DNA from: Actinomycetota bacterium
GTDB lineage: Bacteria; Actinomycetota; Humimicrobiia; Humimicrobiales; Humimicrobiaceae
Length of the DNA: 10,225 nucleotides
Assembly: GCA_016783995.1 (NCBI GenBank)
Contig: JADHVN010000047.1
Span: 1 to 10,225, forward strand
Direction: 5' to 3'
A model generated the notes under the pieces. That model did not search any database. It saw only the letters and a program-made list of their open reading frames with translations, and was not told the DNA's origin. Numbering within the stretch: position 1 is the stretch's first letter; the number at the start of each line of letters is the position of its first letter. The position numbers and the translations under genes were made by a program. Shown piece by piece: positions 1 through 7,275 of the stretch.

Positions 1-3000
1 GTGTATTTCATGTAAGTGCCCGTGCTGTTGCAACACATGCTCTTTCCATATTTGGTGATCATTCGGATGTGATGGCTGTAAGACAGACCGGTTTTGGGCT
101 TCTGGCTTCAGGTTCGATACAGGAAATTATGGATCTGGCAGGAGTGGCTCATTTATGTGCAATTAAATCCAGAGTACCTTTCCTTCACTTTTTTGATGGT
201 TTCAGGAGTTCCCATGAAATTCAAAAAATTGAAGTTATCGATTATGAAGATTTTAAAAAACTGCTTGATGAGGATGCATTAAAGCAGTTCAGACAGAGAG
301 CTTTAAATCCCGAACATCCGGTAACCAGGGGCACAGCCCAGAATCCTGATATATTTTTCCAGGCAAGAGAATCATCTAACAGGTTTTACGATAAACTTCC
401 CGAGATAGTCGTGGATTATATGAATAAGATCAGTAAATTAACCGGCAGGGAATATAAGCCATTTAATTATGTGGGGGCAAAGGATGCAGAACATGTAATC
501 GTTGCTATGGGATCCGTTACGGATACAATCGATGAAACGGTCCATTACCTGAATAAACTGGGCGAAAAGGTAGGAGTTATCAAGGTTCATCTCTATAGGC
601 CTTTTTCCAATGAATTTTTCCTCCAATCCATACCGGATACGGTTAAAAAAATTGCAGTTCTTGACAGGACGAAAGAACCCGGTGCAGCCGGTGAACCTCT
701 CTATCTGGATGTTAAAAATGCATTCTTCGAATTGGAAAGCAGACCGCTTATTGTGGGCGGAAGATATGGACTTGGTTCCAAGGACACCACTCCGGGCCAG
801 ATAAAAGCTGTATATGATAATTTGAAAATGGATAGTCCCAAAAACAGATTTACCATAGGCATAAATGATGATGTTACTCATACATCTCTGGAGGTTAAAG
901 AAGAGATTGAAACTGCTCCGGAAGGAACGATAAGATGCAAATTCTGGGGACTTGGTTCCGACGGTACTGTCGGAGCAAATAAAAATGCCATTAAAATAAT
1001 CGGTGACAATACTGATCTTTATGCCCAGGGTTACTTTGCATATGATTCCAAGAAATCCGGCGGGCTCACTATTTCTCACCTGAGATTTGGAAAGAATCCC
1101 ATAAAGTCAACTTATCTCATCACTGATGCGGACTTTGTGGCCTGTCACAATCAGGCTTATCTTGGACAATATGATTTACTTAAAGGATTAAAGAATGGGG
1201 GGACTTTCCTCCTGAACTGTCAGTGGAGTGTCGAAGAGCTGGAAGAGAAACTCCCGGCAGACATTAAGAAATATTTAGCCGTCCGTAACATAGATTTTTA
1301 TATAATAGATGCTACTGATATAGCAGCTGAGATTGGGTTAGGCAGCAGGATAAATATGATTATGCAGGCTGCTTTCTTCAAGCTCGCAAAAGTCATCCCC
1401 ATAGATGATGCGGTAAAATATATGAAGCAAGCCATAATGGATACTTATGGAGCAAAAGGAGAAAAAATCGTCCAGATGAACTATCAGGCAGTGGACAGGG
1501 GCATAAAATCACTTAAGAAAGTAGAGATTCCCGAAGGATGGAAAGACGCAGTTGAGATCAAGGATGTAAAGGTAGCGCAGGAACCGGATTATATAAAAAA
1601 TATTTTAAGAGTAATAAACAGGCAGGAAGGTGACAGTATCCCGGTCAGCGCATTTATGGGAGTCGAGGATGGAACATTTCCCCAGGGAACAGCAGCATAC
1701 GAGAAAAGGGGCATAGCAATAAATGTGCCGGAATGGTTAAAAGATAATTGCATACAGTGTAATCAGTGCTCTTATATATGTCCCCATGCCGTTATAAGGC
1801 CTGTCCTGCTTACAGATGAGGAAATGAAGAATGCTCCGGAAAAATTCGAGACTATCGGGGCAAAAGGAAAAGGTCTTGAGCAGTTTGCATATAGAATGCA
1901 GGTAAGCATACTTGATTGTACCGGATGCGGAAATTGTGCAAATATCTGTCCGGCAAAGGAGAAGGCTCTGGTTATGAAACCCCTGGATTCGCAGAGGGTG
2001 CAGATTGAAAACTGGAATTTTGCTTCAAAAATTCCGGTGAAAGAAGATGTTATGCCTGCCGATACAGTTAAGGGAAGCCAGTTTAAGAAACCATTATTCG
2101 AGTTTTCGGGAGCATGCGGCGGCTGCGGCGAGACTTCATATGCAAAACTGGCTACCCAGCTTTTTGGAGATAGAATGCTTATTGCCAACTCCACGGGATG
2201 CTCATCTATCTGGGGTGGTTCGGCTCCTTCAGCTCCTTATACCATTAATTCAAAAGGGAAGGGACCGGCGTGGGCAAATTCCCTTTTTGAGGATAATGCT
2301 GAATACGGATATGGAATGGTTCTGGCAATAAAGCAGATGAGAAGTAGAATTGAAGATTATATGAAGCAGCTGTCTGAAATGAATATAGATCCTGTGGTGA
2401 AAGAAGCAGCGAGTGAATGGATTAGCGCAAAAGAAGATGTGGAGATAAACAGGGAATCCACCGCAAAGATTCTAAAATTATTTGAAAAGGATCTGGGGGA
2501 TAAAAAAGCCAACGAACTTAAAGATAAAATACTGGAACTCAAAGATTATCTGATTAAAAAATCAGTATGGGCGTTTGGCGGTGACGGATGGGCTTACGAT
2601 ATAGGATATGGCGGCCTCGATCATGTACTGGCATCCGGAGAGAATATAAATATACTTGTATTTGATACCGAAGTATATTCCAATACAGGAGGCCAGTCTT
2701 CAAAGGCGACTCCCCTTGGGGCGGTAGCGAAATTTGCCGCTTCAGGTAAGAAAGTAAAGAAAAAGGATCTGGGGCTTATGGCAATAACCTATGGCTATGT
2801 ATATGTAGCTCAAATTGCGATGGGTGCGAGCCATAAACAGACACTTAAAGCATTTCTTGAAGCCGAAAAATATAATGGACCGTCACTTATAATAGCTTAC
2901 TCTCCCTGCATTAATCATGGGATTTATGCCGGAATGGGTTGTTCGCTGGAGAGAGAAAAGAAGGCAGTAGATGCAGGATACTGGCATCTGTACAGGTATA

Positions 3001-3209
3001 ACCCGGAACTGAAAAAAGAAGGCAAGAATCCATTTATTTTAGACTCAGGGGAGCCAAAGGAATCATTCAGAGAATTCCTGATGGGTGAAATAAGGTATGC
3101 ATCGCTTACCAAGACTTTCCCGGAAATAGCTAAAGACCTGTTTGGCAAGGCGGAAGAAGAAGCTAAAGCCAAGTATGAAAAATACAGGGCAATGGCTGAG
3201 GCAAAGTAA
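1..3209 (+). CDS. nifJ: Pyruvate:ferredoxin (flavodoxin) oxidoreductase, 5'-truncated by the window edge
   Basis: Homodimeric cytoplasmic enzyme that oxidises pyruvate and CoA to acetyl-CoA and CO2, reducing ferredoxin or flavodoxin. The open frame runs from base 3 (1,068 visible codons), and the first bases already match the family interior (VFHVSAR...), so the ATG at 72 is not the start; about 107 residues are missing. The pyruvate-binding Arg (Arg114 in the Desulfovibrio africanus enzyme) is codon 21-23. Two ferredoxin-type 4Fe-4S motifs (CxxCxxCxxxCP) lie at 1749-1784 and 1917-1952. The proximal-cluster cysteines are at 2115, 2124, 2199 and 2907, with spacing like D. africanus Cys812/815/840/1071. 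The thiamine-diphosphate motif starts GDGWAYDIG near 2583, followed by EVYSNTGGQ. The protein ends soon after the core (EKYRAMAEAK) and lacks the D. africanus C-terminal extension linked to oxygen stability. Pyruvate is the likely substrate; a related 2-oxoacid cannot be fully excluded because the N-terminal residues are outside the window. Confidence 0.97.
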   Translation, partial: VFHVSARAVATHALSIFGDHSDVMAVRQTGFGLLASGSIQEIMDLAGVAHLCAIKSRVPFLHFFDGFRSSHEIQKIEVIDYEDFKKLLDEDALKQFRQRALNPEHPVTRGTAQNPDIFFQARESSNRFYDKLPEIVVDYMNKISKLTGREYKPFNYVGAKDAEHVIVAMGSVTDTIDETVHYLNKLGEKVGVIKVHLYRPFSNEFFLQSIPDTVKKIAVLDRTKEPGAAGEPLYLDVKNAFFELESRPLIVGGRYGLGSKDTTPGQIKAVYDNLKMDSPKNRFTIGINDDVTHTSLEVKEEIETAPEGTIRCKFWGLGSDGTVGANKNAIKIIGDNTDLYAQGYFAYDSKKSGGLTISHLRFGKNPIKSTYLITDADFVACHNQAYLGQYDLLKGLKNGGTFLLNCQWSVEELEEKLPADIKKYLAVRNIDFYIIDATDIAAEIGLGSRINMIMQAAFFKLAKVIPIDDAVKYMKQAIMDTYGAKGEKIVQMNYQAVDRGIKSLKKVEIPEGWKDAVEIKDVKVAQEPDYIKNILRVINRQEGDSIPVSAFMGVEDGTFPQGTAAYEKRGIAINVPEWLKDNCIQCNQCSYICPHAVIRPVLLTDEEMKNAPEKFETIGAKGKGLEQFAYRMQVSILDCTGCGNCANICPAKEKALVMKPLDSQRVQIENWNFASKIPVKEDVMPADTVKGSQFKKPLFEFSGACGGCGETSYAKLATQLFGDRMLIANSTGCSSIWGGSAPSAPYTINSKGKGPAWANSLFEDNAEYGYGMVLAIKQMRSRIEDYMKQLSEMNIDPVVKEAASEWISAKEDVEINRESTAKILKLFEKDLGDKKANELKDKILELKDYLIKKSVWAFGGDGWAYDIGYGGLDHVLASGENINILVFDTEVYSNTGGQSSKATPLGAVAKFAASGKKVKKKDLGLMAITYGYVYVAQIAMGASHKQTLKAFLEAEKYNGPSLIIAYSPCINHGIYAGMGCSLEREKKAVDAGYWHLYRYNPELKKEGKNPFILDSGEPKESFREFLMGEIRYASLTKTFPEIAKDLFGKAEEEAKAKYEKYRAMAEAK

Positions 3210-3260
3210 AGGGAGATTTTACTTAAGATAAATTTAAATAAAAAACTAACCGGTTTAAAA

Positions 3261-4484
3261 ATGAGAGGTAAAAAAAATATAATAGTTTTAAAGTTTGGCG
3301 GCACTTCTGTTGGTGACAAAGATAAAATAAAAAGGGTTGCAGATAGAGTTATTAAAGCCAGGCTGGAAGGAAATAATGTTGTGGTTGCCGTTTCAGCAAT
3401 GGGTGATACGACTGACAGATTGATTGAACTTGCGGGTAAAATTGCTTCCAGCCCCTCTAGGAGGGAGATGGATATGCTCATGTCAACAGGAGAGCAGGTA
3501 TCAAGCGCGCTGCTAGCTATAGCAATTCAGGAAAAAGGATATGATTGTATATCTCTTTCAGGCCAGCAGGCAGGAATTTTAACCGATGATGGTTATTCAA
3601 ATGCAAAAATTTTGAATATCAAGGTAGATAGAATACTTAAGGAATTAAAAAAAGATAAGATAGTTGTTATAGCAGGCTTTCAAGGTGTTAATATAGATGG
3701 TGATATTACAACGCTGGGCAGGGGAGGCACTGATACAACTGCAGTTGCTCTGGCTTCGGCACTAAAATCGAGATATTGCGAGATATATACAGATGTTGAT
3801 GGGGTTTATTCGACTGATCCCAACGTGGTAAATGAAGCTATTAAACTGGAGACGCTTTCATATGATGAGATGCTGGAGCTTGCATCTTCCGGAGCCAAAG
3901 TGATTCACTTAAGAGCTGTAGAATTTGCCAGGAAACATAATGTAATATTACATATTAGGTCAAGTTTTAATGATATTGAAGGGACATGGGTTATGGATGA
4001 TTATAAAAAAGGTGAGAGAATGGAAAGACCACTGATTACCGGAGTAACTTATGATGTAGGTGAGGCAAAAGTATCGATTTTTGGCCTGGAAGATAAACCG
4101 GGTGTTGCTGCCAATCTTTTTGGCAGATTAGCAGATGAGAATATAAATGTTGATCTGATTGTGCAGAATGTCAGTGAGGAGAACCTTGCTGCTATTTCGT
4201 TTACAGTAAAAAATGAGGATTTGTCTCTGGCTAAAGAAGTTCTAAATAAACTCAGAAATATACGCGTAGAAGTGGATACCGATATTGCTAAAGTAGCCAT
4301 TATCGGCGCTGGGATGCAAACACATCCTGGCGTAGCAGCAAAAATGTTTAAAATTCTGGCAGAAAAAGACATAAATATTGAAATGATAAGCACCTCTCCC
4401 ATAAGAATTTCCTGTGTGGTCAAGAAGAGCAGGATAAAAGAAGCTGTAAAAGCGCTGCACAGCGGTTTTGGTCTGACAAAATAA
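3261..4484 (+). CDS. lysC: Aspartate kinase, monofunctional, with two C-terminal ACT domains
   Basis: Phosphorylates L-aspartate to 4-phosphoaspartate, the committed step to lysine, threonine, methionine and diaminopimelate. The 407 residues match the usual length. The kinase domain begins KFGGTSVGD (residues 11-19), with GRGGTDTTAVALASAL and YTDVDGVYSTDP further on. Two ACT domains follow: about 270-335 (VSIFGLEDKPGVAA, then QNVS) and about 345-400 (VAIIGAGMQTHPGVAA, then ISTSPIRIS). This layout is typical of lysine- and/or threonine-inhibited enzymes; Ser305 of QNVS aligns with Corynebacterium glutamicum Ser301, where feedback-resistance mutations map. The ATG at 3261 is chosen because it sits at the normal distance before the KFGG motif, but no good Shine-Dalgarno precedes it; a GGGAG at 3211 is too far. 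The 51-base gap after the PFOR gene suggests cotranscription. The gene ends in three consecutive in-frame TAA codons. The same frame also contains a probable second start (next entry). Confidence 0.96.
   Translation: MRGKKNIIVLKFGGTSVGDKDKIKRVADRVIKARLEGNNVVVAVSAMGDTTDRLIELAGKIASSPSRREMDMLMSTGEQVSSALLAIAIQEKGYDCISLSGQQAGILTDDGYSNAKILNIKVDRILKELKKDKIVVIAGFQGVNIDGDITTLGRGGTDTTAVALASALKSRYCEIYTDVDGVYSTDPNVVNEAIKLETLSYDEMLELASSGAKVIHLRAVEFARKHNVILHIRSSFNDIEGTWVMDDYKKGERMERPLITGVTYDVGEAKVSIFGLEDKPGVAANLFGRLADENINVDLIVQNVSEENLAAISFTVKNEDLSLAKEVLNKLRNIRVEVDTDIAKVAIIGAGMQTHPGVAAKMFKILAEKDINIEMISTSPIRISCVVKKSRIKEAVKALHSGFGLTK
4011..4484 (+). other. Probable internal translation start giving the aspartate kinase beta subunit
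   Basis: An in-frame ATG at 4020-4022 (Met254 of LysC) is preceded by AAAGGTGAG, with GGTGAG at 4011-4016. That Shine-Dalgarno is better than the one before the full-length start, though its spacing is short. The product would be 154 residues and contain only the two ACT domains. It begins MERPLITGV...EAKV, which aligns without gaps with the known beta-subunit start of C. glutamicum LysC (EEAVLTGV...EAKV), where alpha2beta2 enzymes are made from overlapping in-frame genes; Bacillus subtilis aspartokinase II does the same. The site is seen in the sequence; its use as a start is inferred. Confidence 0.5.
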
Positions 4485-4558
4485 TAATAAGACGGGTATT
4501 CTTCGAGACAGGTATTTTCCCGATGCTCATGAACTCAAGTTCTATTTCAAGCTTCATC

Positions 4559-4587
4559 TTGTATTTATTTTAATATTGTTTTAATAT
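4559..4587 (+). promoter_or_regulatory. Possible sigma-70-type promoter for asd
   Basis: TTGTAT (4559-4564) and TAATAT (4582-4587) are separated by 17 bases, with transcription expected to begin about 65 bases before the asd start. It lies in the 174-base gap between lysC and asd, long enough to suggest asd is not simply cotranscribed. The surroundings are very AT-rich, so a chance match is possible. I see no lysine riboswitch and no GC-rich terminator in this gap; GAACTCAAGTTC (4-base stem) is the only small hairpin noticed. Confidence 0.35.
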
Positions 4588-4658
4588 ATCCTTCATCTAT
4601 TTTATGGCTTCCGGCTTTATTAATAGATTAACTAAAATCATAAAAGCGGTGGATAAAA

Positions 4659-5678
4659 ATGAACTCAAAAGAATATAATATAGCTGTGGCAGGGGTAACC
4701 GGAGCAGTGGGAAAGGTCTTCCTATCCATACTGGAAGAGCGGAAATTTCCTGTGAAAAATCTCATTCCTCTTGCCTCTCATCGGTCAGCAGGCAAGAAGA
4801 TATTATTCAATGGTCAGGAGCTGGAAGTAAAGGAGCTAAAAAAGGACTCCTTCAGTAATGTAGATATTGCACTTTTTTCAGCCGGTGCATCGACTTCCAG
4901 GGAATTTGCAAAGCATGCAGTGGATAGCGGTGCTGTGGTCATAGATAACAGCAGTGCATTCAGAATAGAAGAAGATGTGCCTCTGGTAGTTCCTGAGGTA
5001 AATAAGGATAAGATATTCGAGCATAACGGTATTATAGCCAATCCTAATTGCTCAACCATAATTATGGTAGTTGCCCTGAAGCCGATTTATGATATTTCGC
5101 CAATAAAAAGGATAGTTGTTTCAACTTATCAGTCTGTTTCAGGCGCAGGTGCAAAGGCTATAGCTGAACTGGAAAACCAGACAAGAGAAATAATATGTGG
5201 TGGTAACCGGAATGTTAAGTGTGAGGTTTTTCCGGTGCAGATAGCATTTAATGTCATTCCTCATATAGATATATTCCTTGACAATGGCTATACCAAAGAA
5301 GAAATGAAAATGGTCTATGAGACCAGGAAAATTTTTGGTGACGACCTGATAAAAGTTTCTGCTACTGCAGTAAGGGTTCCCGTCTTTACTTCTCATTCGG
5401 AATCAGTAAGTATTGAGACAGAAGAGAAGATAGAGCTGGAAGTGGTAAGGGATGCACTGGCAAGAGCAGAAGGGCTGACTTTAAAAGACGATTTTAAAAA
5501 TGCTGTTTATCCTACTGCCCTTGATTCCTCAAACAAAGACAATGTCTTCGTGGGCAGATTAAGAGAGGACATTTCGATAGAAAATGGGATCAGTATGTGG
5601 GTAGTCGGTGATCAGCTAAGGAAAGGCGCAGCCTTAAATGCAATACAGATTGCCGAGGAATTAATCAGCCATACTTAG
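4659..5678 (+). CDS. asd: Aspartate-semialdehyde dehydrogenase
   Basis: Reduces 4-phosphoaspartate, the LysC product, to aspartate semialdehyde with NADPH; this is the branch point for lysine/diaminopimelate and for threonine/methionine. The N-terminal nucleotide-binding loop is VAGVTGAVG (9-18). The catalytic cysteine is Cys131 in ANPNCSTI, followed by YQSVSGAGAKA (157-167). The second catalytic region is RVPVFTSHSESV, with the general acid/base His247. The C-terminal block FVGRLRED...MWVVGDQLRKGAALNAIQIAEEL is diagnostic. The 339 residues fit the bacterial family. Ser246 before the active-site His replaces the glycine I recall in many relatives (GHS); this is minor. The ATG at 4659 has GGTGGA at 4648-4653 at good spacing, and the reading starts directly into the Rossmann strand. 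It lies downstream of lysC with a 174-base gap and is convergent with rarA, 40 bases away, without a clear terminator between them. Confidence 0.97.
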   Translation: MNSKEYNIAVAGVTGAVGKVFLSILEERKFPVKNLIPLASHRSAGKKILFNGQELEVKELKKDSFSNVDIALFSAGASTSREFAKHAVDSGAVVIDNSSAFRIEEDVPLVVPEVNKDKIFEHNGIIANPNCSTIIMVVALKPIYDISPIKRIVVSTYQSVSGAGAKAIAELENQTREIICGGNRNVKCEVFPVQIAFNVIPHIDIFLDNGYTKEEMKMVYETRKIFGDDLIKVSATAVRVPVFTSHSESVSIETEEKIELEVVRDALARAEGLTLKDDFKNAVYPTALDSSNKDNVFVGRLREDISIENGISMWVVGDQLRKGAALNAIQIAEELISHT

Positions 5679-5718
5679 AAGGTAAATAAAAAAGAAGCAT
5701 AAAAAATATTACCAGGTC

Positions 5719-7062
5719 TTATTTTTGTTTTTTCTTTAATATATTTATTGCTTTTAACCTGTTTATTAATTCTTTTTCAAATCCTCTATCAGCAGGACTG
5801 TAATATTTTCTTGCCAGCAGTTTATCAGGAAGGTGAGTCTGGTCAACCACTGCACCACTATAGTCATGAGCATATTTATATCCTTTACCGTATCCTATAT
5901 CCTTCATAAGTCTGGTAGGAGCATTTCTTATATGATACGGAACTGGAAGTGATCCAAATTCTTCTACATCTGATTTTACTTTTTTATAAGTTGTATACAA
6001 AGAATTGCTTTTTGGAGCCAGGGCAAGGTAAATTACTGCTTCAATTATAGCCAGATATCCTTCCGGAGGACCGATAAATTCGAAACTTTGTTTGGCTGAA
6101 ATTGCAACATGCAATGCATCGGGATCTGCAAGCCCTATATCTTCAGAAGCAAACCTGACCATTCTTCTTATAATATATAAGGGATCTTCACCGCTTTCAA
6201 GCATCCTCACTGTCCAATATACTGCCGCGTCGTGATCGCTGTCCCTCAGGCTCTTATGAAGAGCTGAAATAAGGTTAAAATGTTCCTCACCGTTTTTATC
6301 ATAGAGAAGTGCTTTTTTCTGTATTATATTTTCAATTAAAGGAATATCAATTTCTATGACTTTTTGCCTGTCTTCTCCGGAGTAAGCGCCTTCTGCAAGC
6401 TCCAGAATGTTATAGGCAATTCTTGCATCACCATCTGAGAATCTGGCGATAAAATCAATAGCCTCGTTACTGATTTTTATATTATATTTTCCCAGCCCAC
6501 GCTCACTGTCGATTAAAGCCCTTTCGATAAGAGTTTTTATATCTTCTTGCGAGAGTTTATACAGCACAAAAGTCTTGGTTCTTGAGAGAAGTGCAGAAAT
6601 TACTTCAAAAGATGGATTTTCGGTGGTAGCTCCCATTAAAATTATAGTGCCTTTTTCAACAAAAGGCAGAAATGCATCCTGCTGGGCTTTGTTGAAACGG
6701 TGAATTTCATCTACAAATAATATGGTTTTTATATTATGTTCTCTCTGGTTATATTTGGCTACTTCCATAACTTCTTTTATCTGTTTTATCCCCGAAGTTA
6801 CTGCTGAAAAAGAGATAAACCTGCTTTTGGTTTTCTCAGCAATAATTTTAGCCAGAGTGGTTTTTCCGGAACCGGGAGGACCCCAGAATATTATCGAATA
6901 AGGCCTGTCGTTTTCAATAATCTCCCTTAAAATTTTACCTTTTCCTACCAGATGCTCCTGTCCCACAAATTCATCCAGAGTTCGGGGTCTCATTCTATCG
7001 GCAAGGGGCGCACTGGGAATATCACCCGCATGGTTGGTTTTAAACTGTTCAAATAAAGTCAT
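5719..7062 (-). CDS. rarA: Replication-associated recombination protein A (RarA/MgsA, AAA+ ATPase)
   Basis: Tetrameric AAA+ ATPase of the RarA/Mgs1/WRNIP1 family, related to clamp loaders, acting at stalled or gapped replication forks. It opens with the family signature ([20 protein letters not shown], 19-38). Walker A is GPPGSGKT (61-68), Walker B is ILFVDEIH (114-121), sensor 1 is GATTENPSF (144-152), the probable arginine finger is Arg161 in LLSRTKTF, and sensor 2 is GDARIAYN (211-218). The C-terminal oligomerisation part ends with the family block [26 protein letters not shown] sequence (408-429). The 447 residues match the family. The start at 7062 has an AGGT nine bases upstream (7072-7075 on the plus strand), a modest ribosome-binding site. 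It stands alone on the minus strand, convergent with asd and divergent from the kinase gene, and its function is unrelated to either neighbour. Confidence 0.96.
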   Translation of the reverse strand: MTLFEQFKTNHAGDIPSAPLADRMRPRTLDEFVGQEHLVGKGKILREIIENDRPYSIIFWGPPGSGKTTLAKIIAEKTKSRFISFSAVTSGIKQIKEVMEVAKYNQREHNIKTILFVDEIHRFNKAQQDAFLPFVEKGTIILMGATTENPSFEVISALLSRTKTFVLYKLSQEDIKTLIERALIDSERGLGKYNIKISNEAIDFIARFSDGDARIAYNILELAEGAYSGEDRQKVIEIDIPLIENIIQKKALLYDKNGEEHFNLISALHKSLRDSDHDAAVYWTVRMLESGEDPLYIIRRMVRFASEDIGLADPDALHVAISAKQSFEFIGPPEGYLAIIEAVIYLALAPKSNSLYTTYKKVKSDVEEFGSLPVPYHIRNAPTRLMKDIGYGKGYKYAHDYSGAVVDQTHLPDKLLARKYYSPADRGFEKELINRLKAINILKKKQK

Positions 7063-7148
7063 AGTATATTTACCTGTCTTTTATTTATGTTTTAACCTTC
7101 AATTAGTTTAATGTAAAGATTATAAGAATTATAGTTAAAAAAGAAATT

Positions 7149-7178
7149 TTTATAAAGTTGTGATTGTTTTTAGGTCAA
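7149..7178 (-). promoter_or_regulatory. Probable promoter for rarA
   Basis: On the minus strand, TTGACC (7178 to 7173) and TATAAA (7154 to 7149) are 18 bases apart, placing a start of transcription near 7142 and a leader of about 80 bases before the rarA ATG. Two further TATAAT-like boxes lie downstream (7105-7130 region) but lack a convincing -35. The -35 box forms half of the palindrome at 7174-7186. Confidence 0.5.
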
Positions 7179-7186
7179 TAATTGAC
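7174..7186. repeat. 13-base perfect palindrome joining two divergent -35 boxes (possible operator)
   Basis: GTCAAT-A-ATTGAC is a perfect inverted repeat with 6-base arms around a single central A. It arises because the rarA -35 (TTGACC, minus) and the kinase-operon -35 (TTGACA, plus) lie back to back with three bases between them. Symmetry of this size at this place suits a dimeric regulator, but could also be only the consequence of two consensus -35 boxes facing each other. No regulator gene is in the window. Confidence 0.5.
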
Positions 7187-7210
7187 ATATAATTAATAAT
7201 TCTATTAAAT
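7182..7210 (+). promoter_or_regulatory. Probable promoter of the kinase-mtnP-(purC) unit
   Basis: A consensus TTGACA (7182-7187) is followed after 17 bases by TTAAAT (7205-7210), a 4-of-6 match to TATAAT. Transcription would begin near 7217, giving a leader of about 60 bases before the kinase ATG at 7276. The leader shows no riboswitch or attenuator that I recognise. Confidence 0.55.
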
Positions 7211-7275
7211 GATATCGGAGCGGCAGAAGTCTGATTTATGTAAGTTATTCATCATTATAATAGATAGAGGGAATA

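Noticed and set aside
69..74. GTG/ATG at 69-74 as start of the PFOR gene
   Set aside because: The frame is open from base 3 and the residues before 69 match the conserved PFOR interior, including the pyruvate-binding Arg; the gene is cut by the window edge.
438..1079. 213-codon open frame on the minus strand inside the PFOR gene
   Set aside because: It is fully antisense to a strongly conserved PFOR region and its translation shows no family features.
2924..3481. 185-codon open frame on the minus strand across the PFOR-lysC junction
   Set aside because: It lies opposite conserved coding sequence of both genes, has a low-complexity Ser/Leu-rich translation and no recognisable motif; a shadow frame.
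4500..4532. Terminator hairpin CGGG...CCCG after lysC
   Set aside because: Only four GC pairs around a loop of more than 20 bases and no T-run directly after the stem.
4485..4658. Lysine riboswitch upstream of asd
   Set aside because: The gap length would fit, but I find none of the conserved lysine-riboswitch core segments, and the stretch is too AT-rich with no multi-helix fold visible.
5679..5718. Bidirectional terminator between asd and rarA
   Set aside because: A- and T-rich runs flank the gap, but no GC-containing stem can be formed; a transcript end is likely here yet unsupported as a hairpin.
7256..7261. TATAAT just before the kinase gene as its -10 box
   Set aside because: Transcription would start at the Shine-Dalgarno itself and no -35 stands at the right distance; the TTGACA promoter at 7182 fits better.
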